Assembly (NCBI RefSeq): GCF_963677685.1
Contig: NZ_OY782186.1
Location: forward strand, 3,162,001 to 3,226,000
Length of the DNA stretch: 64,000 bases
Direction of reading: 5' to 3'
Source: an uncultured Bacteroides sp.
GTDB lineage: Bacteria; Bacteroidota; Bacteroidia; Bacteroidales; Bacteroidaceae
Positions 44,553 to 53,097 of this stretch are shown piece after piece. The stretch's first letter is position 1. Each line of letters starts with the position of its first letter. Below the pieces are notes generated by a model. It did no database searches. It had not been told where the DNA came from and saw only the letters and a list, made by a program, of their open reading frames with translations. Position numbers and translations under genes: made by a program.

Positions 44553-47513
44553 TCATTCCTTAGGCTTAAGAATAACCCCCTGCTTCTTTCTACCATCCAT
44601 TTTTATTAGCATAGGCTTATCAAAATGAACATGTCGCAAATAAGTAGTTTCATGCACCGCAGGCATAGCATCAAGATAAACAACATCATAAACTCCCTGA
44701 TTGATATATGCGTTGACAGTCAGATAGCCCACACCAAAAGAGGTGAGGTTTTGAAAAAAATGAGTACCCTGACTAGGATCAATACGGTAATTCGTCAACC
44801 CTGCCTCAACAATAACACGAGCGGCAGAGATATGCGGCCACTTAACAGGTATACCTAACCAAGAATCACTACTCCCCCATCTTCCGGGACCTACCAGCAC
44901 ATAATTTTTCCCTTCACTAAGGAACTCCTTATTCAATTTTTCCAATTCATAAGCAATAGACTGATTATTCGAGGCACTATAATTCTCCGTTTTCACATAA
45001 ATCACATCATAAACATCATCTATCACCCCATTTCCTAAAGAGTTATCTGAACGTAAAATCACATTTTCATCTTGAATCGCCGATAGGTCTTCATCAATAA
45101 CCTCTTTACCATCCACTATGGGTCGTATTTGAAGCAGATAAAACAACCCCGATTTATGCTCATGATCTATCGTCACAGCAAATTCTATTTCAATAGGTCT
45201 TCTCATCTCTTGCTGACCATAACGCAACACAAGTTGTAAGATCTGCGACAAAGGAAAAACATCATGCTGCAAAATATTAGCAAAGGTAACCAGCTTACGC
45301 CCTCCCGGGTAAAGACCGTCACGGATAATCTGGTCATACGGATCGTAAGTTGAAACAAGATAGTGCAAAGAGCCATCCTTCTCTGCCTCTCTCACATTAC
45401 ATTTCAGTAAATTAAATCCATCATCAATAGAAAACTCCTTCCCAACATTTTTCAGATCAAGCGCATAAAATAGAGTCTGCGTCTCTTTCAGCGCTATTTC
45501 CGTTTCACTAGTCTGTAAAATCTGGTGAGGATGGTAAGGAGAAAAACGTAAAGTAATACCGCCATCCACAATATATTTGCCCAAACCGAGAGCCAAGTTG
45601 ACTGTTCCTTCCTCTGTACGTTCATCTCCAATAGGATAATAGTTCAAAGAACGAGCCACTCCCGACATAGATGGATAATACTTATCACCATATTGACTAC
45701 CTACCACTTGTTGAAGAATAACAGCCATCTTTTCCTGATCAATCACGTTCGATGTAGCCTGCATATATGCCTTGCTATCTCTGAAATAAACAGAAGCATA
45801 AACCCCTTTTATCGCATCAGAAAGCATACGCAGCATTTCATACTTATCATCAAGATAGGGAATCATATATGTATTATATATTCCTGCAAAAGGCTGATAA
45901 TGAGAGTCTTCCAACAAGCTAGACGATCGGATTGCAATGGGAGCTTTAACCACATCCATGAAAGTAAAAAAGTCGGCAATCAAGTTATCCGGCAATTTAG
46001 CTTTCAAGAAATACTTCAGAATCACATCATCATCCAAATCAGATAACGCAACCTGATACAAGTTATTTAACTCCATAAATTCATCAAACACATCCGTACA
46101 GAGTACTACCGTTTTAGGAATAACCACAGAAGCATTTTCAAACTCATCGAAATCAGGATAACGCTTCACCATATTGTCAATAAAAGCTAGCCCCCGTCCT
46201 TTTCCTCCCAACGATCCTTCACCTATACGCGCAAAATTAGAATAGCGGTCAAAACGATCACGTTTAAAGACCGCCACAACCCCTTGGTTTTTCATCTTCC
46301 GGTATTTCACAATCGCTTCAAAGATAATCTTACGGTGGGCATCCACGTCTTGTAAACTGTTCCAGGTAATGGGTTTAAGAAATTCTGCAACCGGAAACAT
46401 CGCACGCGAATAAAGCCAACGAGAAATATGATTACGACTGATATGGTATACAAAAGATTCAGCGGGAACGGCAAAGATGATATTTTGAAGTTCTTTCAAG
46501 TTTTGTACTCTCGCTATCTTCTCCAATGTATCCGGATTGCGAAAGATAAAATCTCCAAACCCAAAATTATCAGAAACTATCTGCCGAAGATCCACGTCCA
46601 TCTTTTTGGAGTTCTTATCAATAAAGCTTGCGCCGTATTTAGCAGCATAAGCAGCATTCGAAACTTCAGAGGACTGAATTATAAGGGGCACAAAAGGATC
46701 CTCCTTACGTATCTCCGCACAAAGCTTAATACCCGCCAAAGCTTCTTTTTTTCCTCCATGAGGGAAACGCACATCCGTAATTATACCCAACACATTGTTT
46801 CTATATTGATAATAGATATCCGTAGCTTCTTCATAACTTCGAGCCAGCACAATCTTAGGACGTCCGCGCATACGCAAAGTACGCTGATGAGCATTCAGTG
46901 CTTCCGTAGAAAATTCCTGACTCTGCTTCAATACGAATTTATATAAATTCGGCAAGATAGAAGAGTAAAACCGAATGCTATCTTCCACCAACAAAATAAG
47001 CTGTACTCCTACCTCAGCCACATCATGTTGCAAATTCATCTTATCCTCAATCAGTTTAATGATTGACAACAATAAATCAGTATTACCCAACCAACAAAAG
47101 ACATAGTCAAATGCACTCAAATCTTCATTTGCTATTTGTTTAGTAATGCCATGACTGAAAGGAGTAAGTATAACAATAGGAATATGTGCATAGCATAGTT
47201 TAATATGCCGACCAATGCTAAAACCATCATTTTCTCCTGTTCCGGGCATGCAAATAACCAGATCAAACGGAATATTAGCCAGCAACATCAAGGCCTCTTC
47301 CTCTGTAGATACTTGTGAAAAACGAGGTGGATAACGAAGAGAGAGGGAAGTATATTCATTAAATATTTTTTCGTCAATACGGCCATCATCCTCAAGCATA
47401 AACGCATCATAAGGATTAGCAATGAGAAGAACATTAAAAATACGCCGTGTCATCAAGTTGACGAACTGAGTATCTTTGAAATATAGTTGATTTAATTTGA
47501 GCTTACTGAGCAT
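44553..47513 (-). CDS. Dual-receiver PPDK/PEP-synthase ATP-grasp domain protein
   Basis: A 986-residue protein of unusual build. Residues about 25-155 are a degenerate receiver domain: the phospho-Asp position reads V-I-C-M-P (Cys88). Residues about 170-305 are an intact receiver (V-E-D with acidic Glu177 and Asp178, phospho-Asp247 in I-I-T-D-V, Ser281/282, Lys300). From about 430 the pyruvate-phosphate dikinase ATP-binding fold follows (G-S-L-G-G-K-G-R-G, then A-I-R-S-S-S-L-L-E-D, then F-A-G-I-Y-N-T-Y). The swivelling phosphohistidine domain (T-G-G-x-T-S-H) and the PEP barrel are absent. It cannot be a complete PEP synthase. ATP-dependent phosphotransfer under receiver control is inferred. 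It lies between two glutamate dehydrogenases. Confidence 0.82.
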   Translation of the reverse strand: MLSKLKLNQLYFKDTQFVNLMTRRIFNVLLIANPYDAFMLEDDGRIDEKIFNEYTSLSLRYPPRFSQVSTEEEALMLLANIPFDLVICMPGTGENDGFSIGRHIKLCYAHIPIVILTPFSHGITKQIANEDLSAFDYVFCWLGNTDLLLSIIKLIEDKMNLQHDVAEVGVQLILLVEDSIRFYSSILPNLYKFVLKQSQEFSTEALNAHQRTLRMRGRPKIVLARSYEEATDIYYQYRNNVLGIITDVRFPHGGKKEALAGIKLCAEIRKEDPFVPLIIQSSEVSNAAYAAKYGASFIDKNSKKMDVDLRQIVSDNFGFGDFIFRNPDTLEKIARVQNLKELQNIIFAVPAESFVYHISRNHISRWLYSRAMFPVAEFLKPITWNSLQDVDAHRKIIFEAIVKYRKMKNQGVVAVFKRDRFDRYSNFARIGEGSLGGKGRGLAFIDNMVKRYPDFDEFENASVVIPKTVVLCTDVFDEFMELNNLYQVALSDLDDDVILKYFLKAKLPDNLIADFFTFMDVVKAPIAIRSSSLLEDSHYQPFAGIYNTYMIPYLDDKYEMLRMLSDAIKGVYASVYFRDSKAYMQATSNVIDQEKMAVILQQVVGSQYGDKYYPSMSGVARSLNYYPIGDERTEEGTVNLALGLGKYIVDGGITLRFSPYHPHQILQTSETEIALKETQTLFYALDLKNVGKEFSIDDGFNLLKCNVREAEKDGSLHYLVSTYDPYDQIIRDGLYPGGRKLVTFANILQHDVFPLSQILQLVLRYGQQEMRRPIEIEFAVTIDHEHKSGLFYLLQIRPIVDGKEVIDEDLSAIQDENVILRSDNSLGNGVIDDVYDVIYVKTENYSASNNQSIAYELEKLNKEFLSEGKNYVLVGPGRWGSSDSWLGIPVKWPHISAARVIVEAGLTNYRIDPSQGTHFFQNLTSFGVGYLTVNAYINQGVYDVVYLDAMPAVHETTYLRHVHFDKPMLIKMDGRKKQGVILKPKE

Positions 47514-47741
47514 ATTTTATGAATACATGGTTATACTCACAAAAATCGTTTTTTTTATCGAAATGAGCAATCAATTCAACTTTTTATATTCTGATAGAGT
47601 AAATCATTTTTTCTTATTATATCTTTTTTTTAAAACTACAAAAAGTAAATCTTACTGTATAATAGTTGCATATATTATAAATTATACCGAATATTGTTCC
47701 TCTATTCGGCTAAAGACAATGAAAAATAAAAGTTGATAAAG

Positions 47742-49850
47742 ATGAAGACAAAAATTTTATTACTAACCGGAATTATGATTACATCATGCTCACAGCCAAA
47801 AAGGCTGACTTATCCTGATACTCCTCAAGTGGACACCGTAGATACTTATTTTGGCGAGAAGGTAGCTGACCCATATCGTTGGCTCGAAAATGATACTTCC
47901 GCTGCAACTGGCGCTTGGGTGAAAGCCGAAAATGAAGTGACAAATAAATATCTTAGTGAAATACCTTTCCGACAAAAACTTTTAAAGAGGCTCACTGAAT
48001 TAGCCAACTATGAAAAGATCGGTGCTCCGTTTAAAAAACATGGAAAATATTACTTCTACAAAAACGATGGGCTGCAAAATCAAAGTGTACTCTACGTACA
48101 AGATTCTATTAATGGAAAGCCTAAGGTTTTTCTTGATCCCAATAAATTATCAACCGACGGAACAGTGGCACTTACCAGCTTATCTTTTTCACACAATGGA
48201 AAATACGCTGCCTATGCCATTTCACGTAGCGGTTCAGATTGGAGAGAAATATATGTAATAGATGTTGCCACAGGGAATCTACTGAGCGATCATATCACAT
48301 GGGCTAAGTTCACAGGTGCTTCATGGCAAGGAGATGGATTTTATTATAGTGCTTATGATGCTCCGGTTAAAGGAAAGGAATTTTCAAATGTCAACGAACA
48401 TCACAAAATCTATTATCACAAGATAGGTGAGCCTCAGAGTGCAGATAAATTGATCTATCAAAACAGTGCTTATCCTAAAAGATTTTATACTGCCGATGTC
48501 AGTGAAGACGAAAAAGCATTATTCATCTTCGAATCTGGTGAAGGAAGAGGAAATGCCCTATTTTTAAAAGATCTGAGAAAGAAAAATGCACCAATAATAA
48601 AAATTGCTACTGACTTCAATTATGAATATGCTCCTATCGAAGTTATTGGCAACAACATCTATTTTTATACGAACTACAATGCACCAAAGAACAAAATTAT
48701 GGTGGCAGATATCGACCACCCTGCGTTAGCCAACTGGAAAGATTTGATTCCCGAAAGCGAGCAGGTTTTGTCTAGTGCAGAAGTTATCGGAGGCAAGCTA
48801 TTCCTTACTTATGATAAAGATGCATCCAATCATGCTTATATTTACGACCTCAATGGCAAGCAACAGTGCGAGATTAAACTCCCTTCACTCGGTTCTGTCA
48901 GCTTTAGTGGAGATAAAGACGATAAAGAATGTTTTTTCAACTTTACCTCATTCACCATACCGGGATCTACTTATAAATATGACATTGATACCAATACCTC
49001 AACACTTTTCCGTTCACCAAAAGTGAACTTTAACTCAGACGACTTTATTACCGAACAAATCTTCTTCCCAAGTAAAGACAGTGTAAAAATTCCAATGTTC
49101 CTTACTTATAAAAAAGGACTTAAAAAAGATGGGAAAAACCCGGTATTTCTTTATGGATATGGCGGCTTTAACATCAGTTTATATCCCAGCTTCTCTACCA
49201 GCAGAATCCCATTCCTTGAAAATGGAGGTATCTATGTTCAAGTCAACCTCCGCGGAGGAAGTGAATATGGAGAAGCATGGCACATTGCCGGAACCAAGAT
49301 GAACAAGCAGAACGTATTTGATGACTTCATCTCAGCAGCTGAGTATCTCATCAATAATCACTATACCAACAGCAAAAAGATTGCCATCGTAGGTGGGTCT
49401 AATGGAGGTTTATTGGTAGGTGCCTGCATGACACAACGTCCCGATCTCTTTGAAGTTGCCATACCTCAGGTTGGAGTAATGGATATGTTACGCTATCACA
49501 AGTTCACCATCGGATGGAATTGGGCAAGCGACTATGGCACAAGCGAAGATAGTAAAGAAATGTTTGAATATTTAAAAGGATATTCTCCTCTTCACAATCT
49601 TAAGAAAGGAACCAAATATCCGGCAACCTTAGTTACTACTGCTGATCATGATGACCGCGTGGTGCCTGCACATTCGTTCAAATTTGCCGCTACTCTCCAA
49701 GCATGTAATGACGGAACAAATCCTACAATTATCAGAATAGACAGTAAAGCCGGACACGGAGCAGGTAAACCAATGAGCAAGATATTAGAGGAACAAGCTG
49801 ATATTTATAGCTTTATCATGTATAATTTAAAAATGAATCCGAAATTCTAA
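47742..49850 (+). CDS. S9 family prolyl oligopeptidase, lipoprotein
   Basis: Cleaves after proline in short peptides. The start is set at ATG 47742 rather than the TTG nine bases upstream. The 702-residue protein opens with a lipobox I-T-S-C-S (Cys about residue 16), so it is lipid-anchored and periplasmic or surface-exposed. A seven-bladed propeller region (about 80-420) precedes the alpha/beta hydrolase. The triad is Ser in G-G-S-N-G-G, Asp in D-H-D-D-R-V-V-P and His in K-A-G-H-G-A-G. D-P-Y-R-W-L-E near the start is the family's N-terminal signature. Divergent from the receiver-PPDK gene. Confidence 0.94.
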   Translation: MKTKILLLTGIMITSCSQPKRLTYPDTPQVDTVDTYFGEKVADPYRWLENDTSAATGAWVKAENEVTNKYLSEIPFRQKLLKRLTELANYEKIGAPFKKHGKYYFYKNDGLQNQSVLYVQDSINGKPKVFLDPNKLSTDGTVALTSLSFSHNGKYAAYAISRSGSDWREIYVIDVATGNLLSDHITWAKFTGASWQGDGFYYSAYDAPVKGKEFSNVNEHHKIYYHKIGEPQSADKLIYQNSAYPKRFYTADVSEDEKALFIFESGEGRGNALFLKDLRKKNAPIIKIATDFNYEYAPIEVIGNNIYFYTNYNAPKNKIMVADIDHPALANWKDLIPESEQVLSSAEVIGGKLFLTYDKDASNHAYIYDLNGKQQCEIKLPSLGSVSFSGDKDDKECFFNFTSFTIPGSTYKYDIDTNTSTLFRSPKVNFNSDDFITEQIFFPSKDSVKIPMFLTYKKGLKKDGKNPVFLYGYGGFNISLYPSFSTSRIPFLENGGIYVQVNLRGGSEYGEAWHIAGTKMNKQNVFDDFISAAEYLINNHYTNSKKIAIVGGSNGGLLVGACMTQRPDLFEVAIPQVGVMDMLRYHKFTIGWNWASDYGTSEDSKEMFEYLKGYSPLHNLKKGTKYPATLVTTADHDDRVVPAHSFKFAATLQACNDGTNPTIIRIDSKAGHGAGKPMSKILEEQADIYSFIMYNLKMNPKF

Positions 49851-49893
49851 ATTATCATTTTGACACGAATGATAGAATATTTAACACATAAAA

Positions 49894-49961
49894 AGAGAAC
49901 GGTATAAAATAATATCTATATTTGCAGATATATAAAGATCATTTTATCATAACCGTTCTCT
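49894..49961. promoter_or_regulatory. Inverted repeat flanking the second gdh promoter
   Basis: AGAGAACGGT (49894-49903) and ACCGTTCTCT (49952-49961) are perfect 10-base complements. The -7 box TATATTTG (49917-49924) lies between them. One arm falls near the -33 region and one in the leader, as in a paired operator. The repeat ends 14 bases before the ATG. Confidence 0.55.
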
Positions 49962-49975
49962 AAAAACATACTATT

Positions 49976-51313
49976 ATGAACATTGAGCGCATCATGTCCT
50001 CTTTAGAGGCTAAACATCCCGGCGAGTCTGAATATCTTCAAGCCGTAAAAGAAGTACTAATCTCCATAGAAGATATATACAACCAACATCCTGAATTTGA
50101 AAAAGCCAAAATCATAGAACGTTTGGTGGAGCCGGATCGCATCTTTACATTTCGTGTGACATGGGTGGATGACAAAGGTGAAGTTCAAACAAACCTTGGT
50201 TATCGCGTTCAATTTAATAACTCAATCGGACCGTACAAAGGCGGCATCAGATTTCATGCATCGGTAAATCTTTCCATCTTAAAGTTCCTTGGCTTTGAGC
50301 AAACGTTCAAGAACGCATTAACAACCCTCCCAATGGGTGGTGGTAAAGGCGGGTCTGATTTCTCTCCAAGAGGGAAAAGCGATGCGGAAATTATGCGTTT
50401 TTGCCAGGCTTTCATGCTCGAATTATGGCGGCATCTTGGTCCTGACATGGATGTACCTGCCGGGGATATCGGCGTAGGCGGACGTGAAGTTGGCTACATG
50501 TTCGGCATGTATAAAAAGCTAACCCGTGAATTTACAGGAACATTTACAGGAAAAGGTTTGGAGTTCGGAGGTTCATTGATTAGACCTGAAGCTACAGGAT
50601 TTGGAGGACTATATTTTGTCAATCAGATGCTCCAAACCAAAGGAATATATATAAAAGGCAAAACCATTGCTATATCAGGATTTGGTAACGTAGCATGGGG
50701 AGCTGCCAGCAAAGCTACTGAACTGGGTGCAAAGGTTGTCACCATATCAGGTCCCGACGGTTATATCTATGATCCCGATGGCATTAGCGGAGAAAAAATA
50801 GACTACATGCTCGAACTTCGTGCTTCAGGCAACGATATAGTAGCTCCTTATACCGAACAGTATCCGGGAGCGACTTTTGTACCCGACAAGCATCCATGGG
50901 AGGTAAAGGCAGACATTGCTCTACCCTGCGCAACCCAAAATGAATTAGATGGAGAAGATGCTAAAAATCTCATAAAGAATAATGTTCTTTGCGTCGGAGA
51001 AATATCAAATATGGGTTGCACTCCCGAAGCGATTGATCTCTTCATTGAGCATAAAGTGATGTACGCTCCCGGTAAAGCTGTTAATGCGGGCGGAGTAGCC
51101 ACATCAGGATTGGAAATGTCACAAAATGCAATGCACCTTAGCTGGAGCGCTGCCGAAGTTGATGAAAAATTGCATATTATCATGCATAACATCCATGCTC
51201 AATGCGTAAAATATGGTACTGAAGCCGACGGCTATATTAATTACGTTAAAGGAGCTAACATAGCAGGTTTCATGAAAGTAGCTCATGCAATGATGGGACA
51301 AGGAATTATATGA
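49976..51313 (+). CDS. Glutamate dehydrogenase, NAD(H)-type coenzyme pocket
   Basis: A 445-residue hexameric-type dehydrogenase, co-linear with the copy at 43133 over its whole length and sharing G-P-Y-K-G-G-I-R-F-H, M-G-G-G-K-G-G-S-D-F and the C-terminal N-Y-V-K-G-A-N-I-A-G-F-M. The dinucleotide turn reads S-G-F-G-N-V-A-W and the loop I-S-G-P-D-G-Y-I-Y-D-P, identical in pattern to the NAD-specific clostridial enzyme (Phe238, Pro262, Asp263). NADH use, probably catabolic, is inferred. Its stop overlaps the rlpA-like start (ATGA). Confidence 0.93.
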   Translation: MNIERIMSSLEAKHPGESEYLQAVKEVLISIEDIYNQHPEFEKAKIIERLVEPDRIFTFRVTWVDDKGEVQTNLGYRVQFNNSIGPYKGGIRFHASVNLSILKFLGFEQTFKNALTTLPMGGGKGGSDFSPRGKSDAEIMRFCQAFMLELWRHLGPDMDVPAGDIGVGGREVGYMFGMYKKLTREFTGTFTGKGLEFGGSLIRPEATGFGGLYFVNQMLQTKGIYIKGKTIAISGFGNVAWGAASKATELGAKVVTISGPDGYIYDPDGISGEKIDYMLELRASGNDIVAPYTEQYPGATFVPDKHPWEVKADIALPCATQNELDGEDAKNLIKNNVLCVGEISNMGCTPEAIDLFIEHKVMYAPGKAVNAGGVATSGLEMSQNAMHLSWSAAEVDEKLHIIMHNIHAQCVKYGTEADGYINYVKGANIAGFMKVAHAMMGQGII

Positions 51314-51759
51314 TAAAAAAAATTATATTAACTTCTTTATTTTCAATATGCATTACCTATATCCACGCTCAGGATATAGGTAATGCCACTTTTTATAGTA
51401 ACAAACTTCATGGACATCGCACAGCCAATGGTGGAATATACCACAAAGACAGCATGACTTGCGCACATAAAACTTATCCTTTCGGAACTTTATTAAAAGT
51501 AAAAGATACTCATAACGCAAAAGAAGTAATAGTTAAAGTCACCGACCGAGGTCCTTTCGGCAAACGATTAATCATTGATCTTTCATACCGTGCAGCAAAA
51601 GAGTTAGGTATTATTCGCCGCGGTGTAGCCCCCGTCGAAGTTTCAATCTTTGAACCAGTACATGCTTCCGACAAACCTTTATGCGACCTTCAAACCTGCA
51701 ACATTTTACATCTTCTCGACACACACATAAGCTATCCTCTACCCTTCCATAAAGAATAA
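51310..51759 (+). CDS. RlpA-like septal ring / double-psi beta-barrel protein
   Basis: A 149-residue exported protein with a signal peptide (I-I-L-T-S-L-F-S-I-C-I-T-Y-I-H-A-Q). The double-psi barrel carries A-T-F-Y-S-N-K-L-H-G-H-R-T-A-N-G, the P-F-G-T-L-L-K-V segment and the catalytic-loop V-T-D-R-G-P-F. RlpA enzymes cut peptidoglycan lacking stem peptides. Here there is no SPOR domain and no lipobox, so it would be a soluble periplasmic form. Unexpectedly coupled to a glutamate dehydrogenase by a 4-base overlap. Confidence 0.88.
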   Translation: MIKKIILTSLFSICITYIHAQDIGNATFYSNKLHGHRTANGGIYHKDSMTCAHKTYPFGTLLKVKDTHNAKEVIVKVTDRGPFGKRLIIDLSYRAAKELGIIRRGVAPVEVSIFEPVHASDKPLCDLQTCNILHLLDTHISYPLPFHKE

Positions 51760-51828
51760 AAGAAGCAAAAGTACTTTCTTTTACACAAAATATTTAAATT
51801 TGCATCTCAAACTAAAAAATATCAAGAG

Positions 51829-52989
51829 ATGTTATTACCCGAACTTAAGTTGAGACGCGATAAAATACGCGCACTTATGGCCCAGCAAAATATTGATGCA
51901 GCCATCATTACTTGTAACGTAAACCTTCTCTACACGTACGGACAAATTGTAAGCGGCTACCTTTATCTCCCGCTTCATGCACCCGCACGCTTATTCTTAA
52001 AACGCCCCAACAACATTACCGGAGAACATATCCATCCCATTCGCAAGCCGGAACAAATAGCAGATTTGCTAAAAGAGAATAATCTACCTGTTCCACAGAC
52101 ACTAATGCTCGAAGGAGATGAACTTCCATATACAGAATATATGCGCTTATCTGCCATATTTCCGGAAGCTACAATCGTAAACGGTACTCCGATCATACGC
52201 CAGGCCCGAAGCACAAAAACGGATATTGAGATCATCATGTTTCATCGTGCAGCAAAAGCTCATGCCGCAGCTTACGAACAAATACCTTCTGTATATCATG
52301 AAGGAATGAGTGATAAAGAATTTTCTATCGAGATAGAACGTTTAATGCGTCTTCAAGGATGTCTTGGCATCTTCCGGGTATTCGGACAAAGCATGGAAAT
52401 ATTTATGGGTAGCGTATTGACTGGTGATAATGCTGCCACTCCTTCTCCATACGACTTCGCCTTAGGAGGAAAAGGGTTAGACCCCTCATTACCCGGAGGT
52501 CTTGATGGCAGTGTGCTAAAAGAAGGACAAAGCGTTATGGTCGATTTAGGAGGTAACTTCAACGGATACATGTGCGATATGAGCCGCGTGTTTTCCATTG
52601 GTAAATTAACCGACGAGGCTTACGCCGCGCACCAAGTATGTTTAGAAATACAAGAAAAAATCGCTTCGTTAGCCAAACCGGGCGTAGCATGTGAAGAACT
52701 TTATGATGCCGCTATTGACATTGTAACCAAAGCCAATTTTGCCGATAACTTCATGGGTATCGATCAAAAGGCCAAGTTCATTGGTCATGGCATAGGGCTA
52801 GAGATAAACGAAGCCCCCGTACTAGCACCAAGAATCAAACAAGAATTAGAACCCGGCATGGTGCTCGCTATTGAACCTAAAATTGTACTTCCAAGTGTCG
52901 GGCCTGTGGGAATTGAAAACTCATGGGTAGTTACCGCAGAAGGAATAGAAAAACTAACTATCTGCAACGAAGAGATCATTCAGCTATAA
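51829..52989 (+). CDS. M24 family Xaa-Pro aminopeptidase-like protein
   Basis: A 386-residue pita-bread metallopeptidase. The N-terminal creatinase-type domain (about 1-155) precedes the catalytic domain. Ligands visible are the two Asp in M-V-D-L-G-G and Y-M-C-D-M-S-R, His in G-H-G-I-G-L-E, Glu in A-I-E-P-K and Glu in G-I-E-N-S. No signal peptide, so it is cytoplasmic and would finish the breakdown of proline-containing peptides started by the oligopeptidase. A -7 TAAATTTG is at 51795-51802. Confidence 0.9.
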   Translation: MLLPELKLRRDKIRALMAQQNIDAAIITCNVNLLYTYGQIVSGYLYLPLHAPARLFLKRPNNITGEHIHPIRKPEQIADLLKENNLPVPQTLMLEGDELPYTEYMRLSAIFPEATIVNGTPIIRQARSTKTDIEIIMFHRAAKAHAAAYEQIPSVYHEGMSDKEFSIEIERLMRLQGCLGIFRVFGQSMEIFMGSVLTGDNAATPSPYDFALGGKGLDPSLPGGLDGSVLKEGQSVMVDLGGNFNGYMCDMSRVFSIGKLTDEAYAAHQVCLEIQEKIASLAKPGVACEELYDAAIDIVTKANFADNFMGIDQKAKFIGHGIGLEINEAPVLAPRIKQELEPGMVLAIEPKIVLPSVGPVGIENSWVVTAEGIEKLTICNEEIIQL

Positions 52990-53008
52990 GTTGCACAGCA
53001 AGATAAAT

Positions 53009-53060
53009 AAAAGGGCTTCTTTTTGCACAATTCAGTTGCAAAAGAAGCCCTTTTCTTTTT
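53009..53060. terminator. Bidirectional terminator after the M24 gene
   Basis: A 15-bp stem (53009-53023 with 53040-53054) with an inner TGCA pairing and a T run to 53060. It separates this gene from the convergent DUF3570 operon. Confidence 0.85.
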
Positions 53061-53097
53061 AAATTATTCAATTACAATAATATCAGCAGCAAAACAG

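Noticed and set aside
44553..47513. Annotation as phosphoenolpyruvate synthase
   Set aside because: No phosphohistidine swivel motif or PEP-binding barrel is present, so the full reaction is not supported.
47733..47741. TTG start for the prolyl oligopeptidase
   Set aside because: Adds only three residues before a standard lipoprotein signal starting at ATG 47742.
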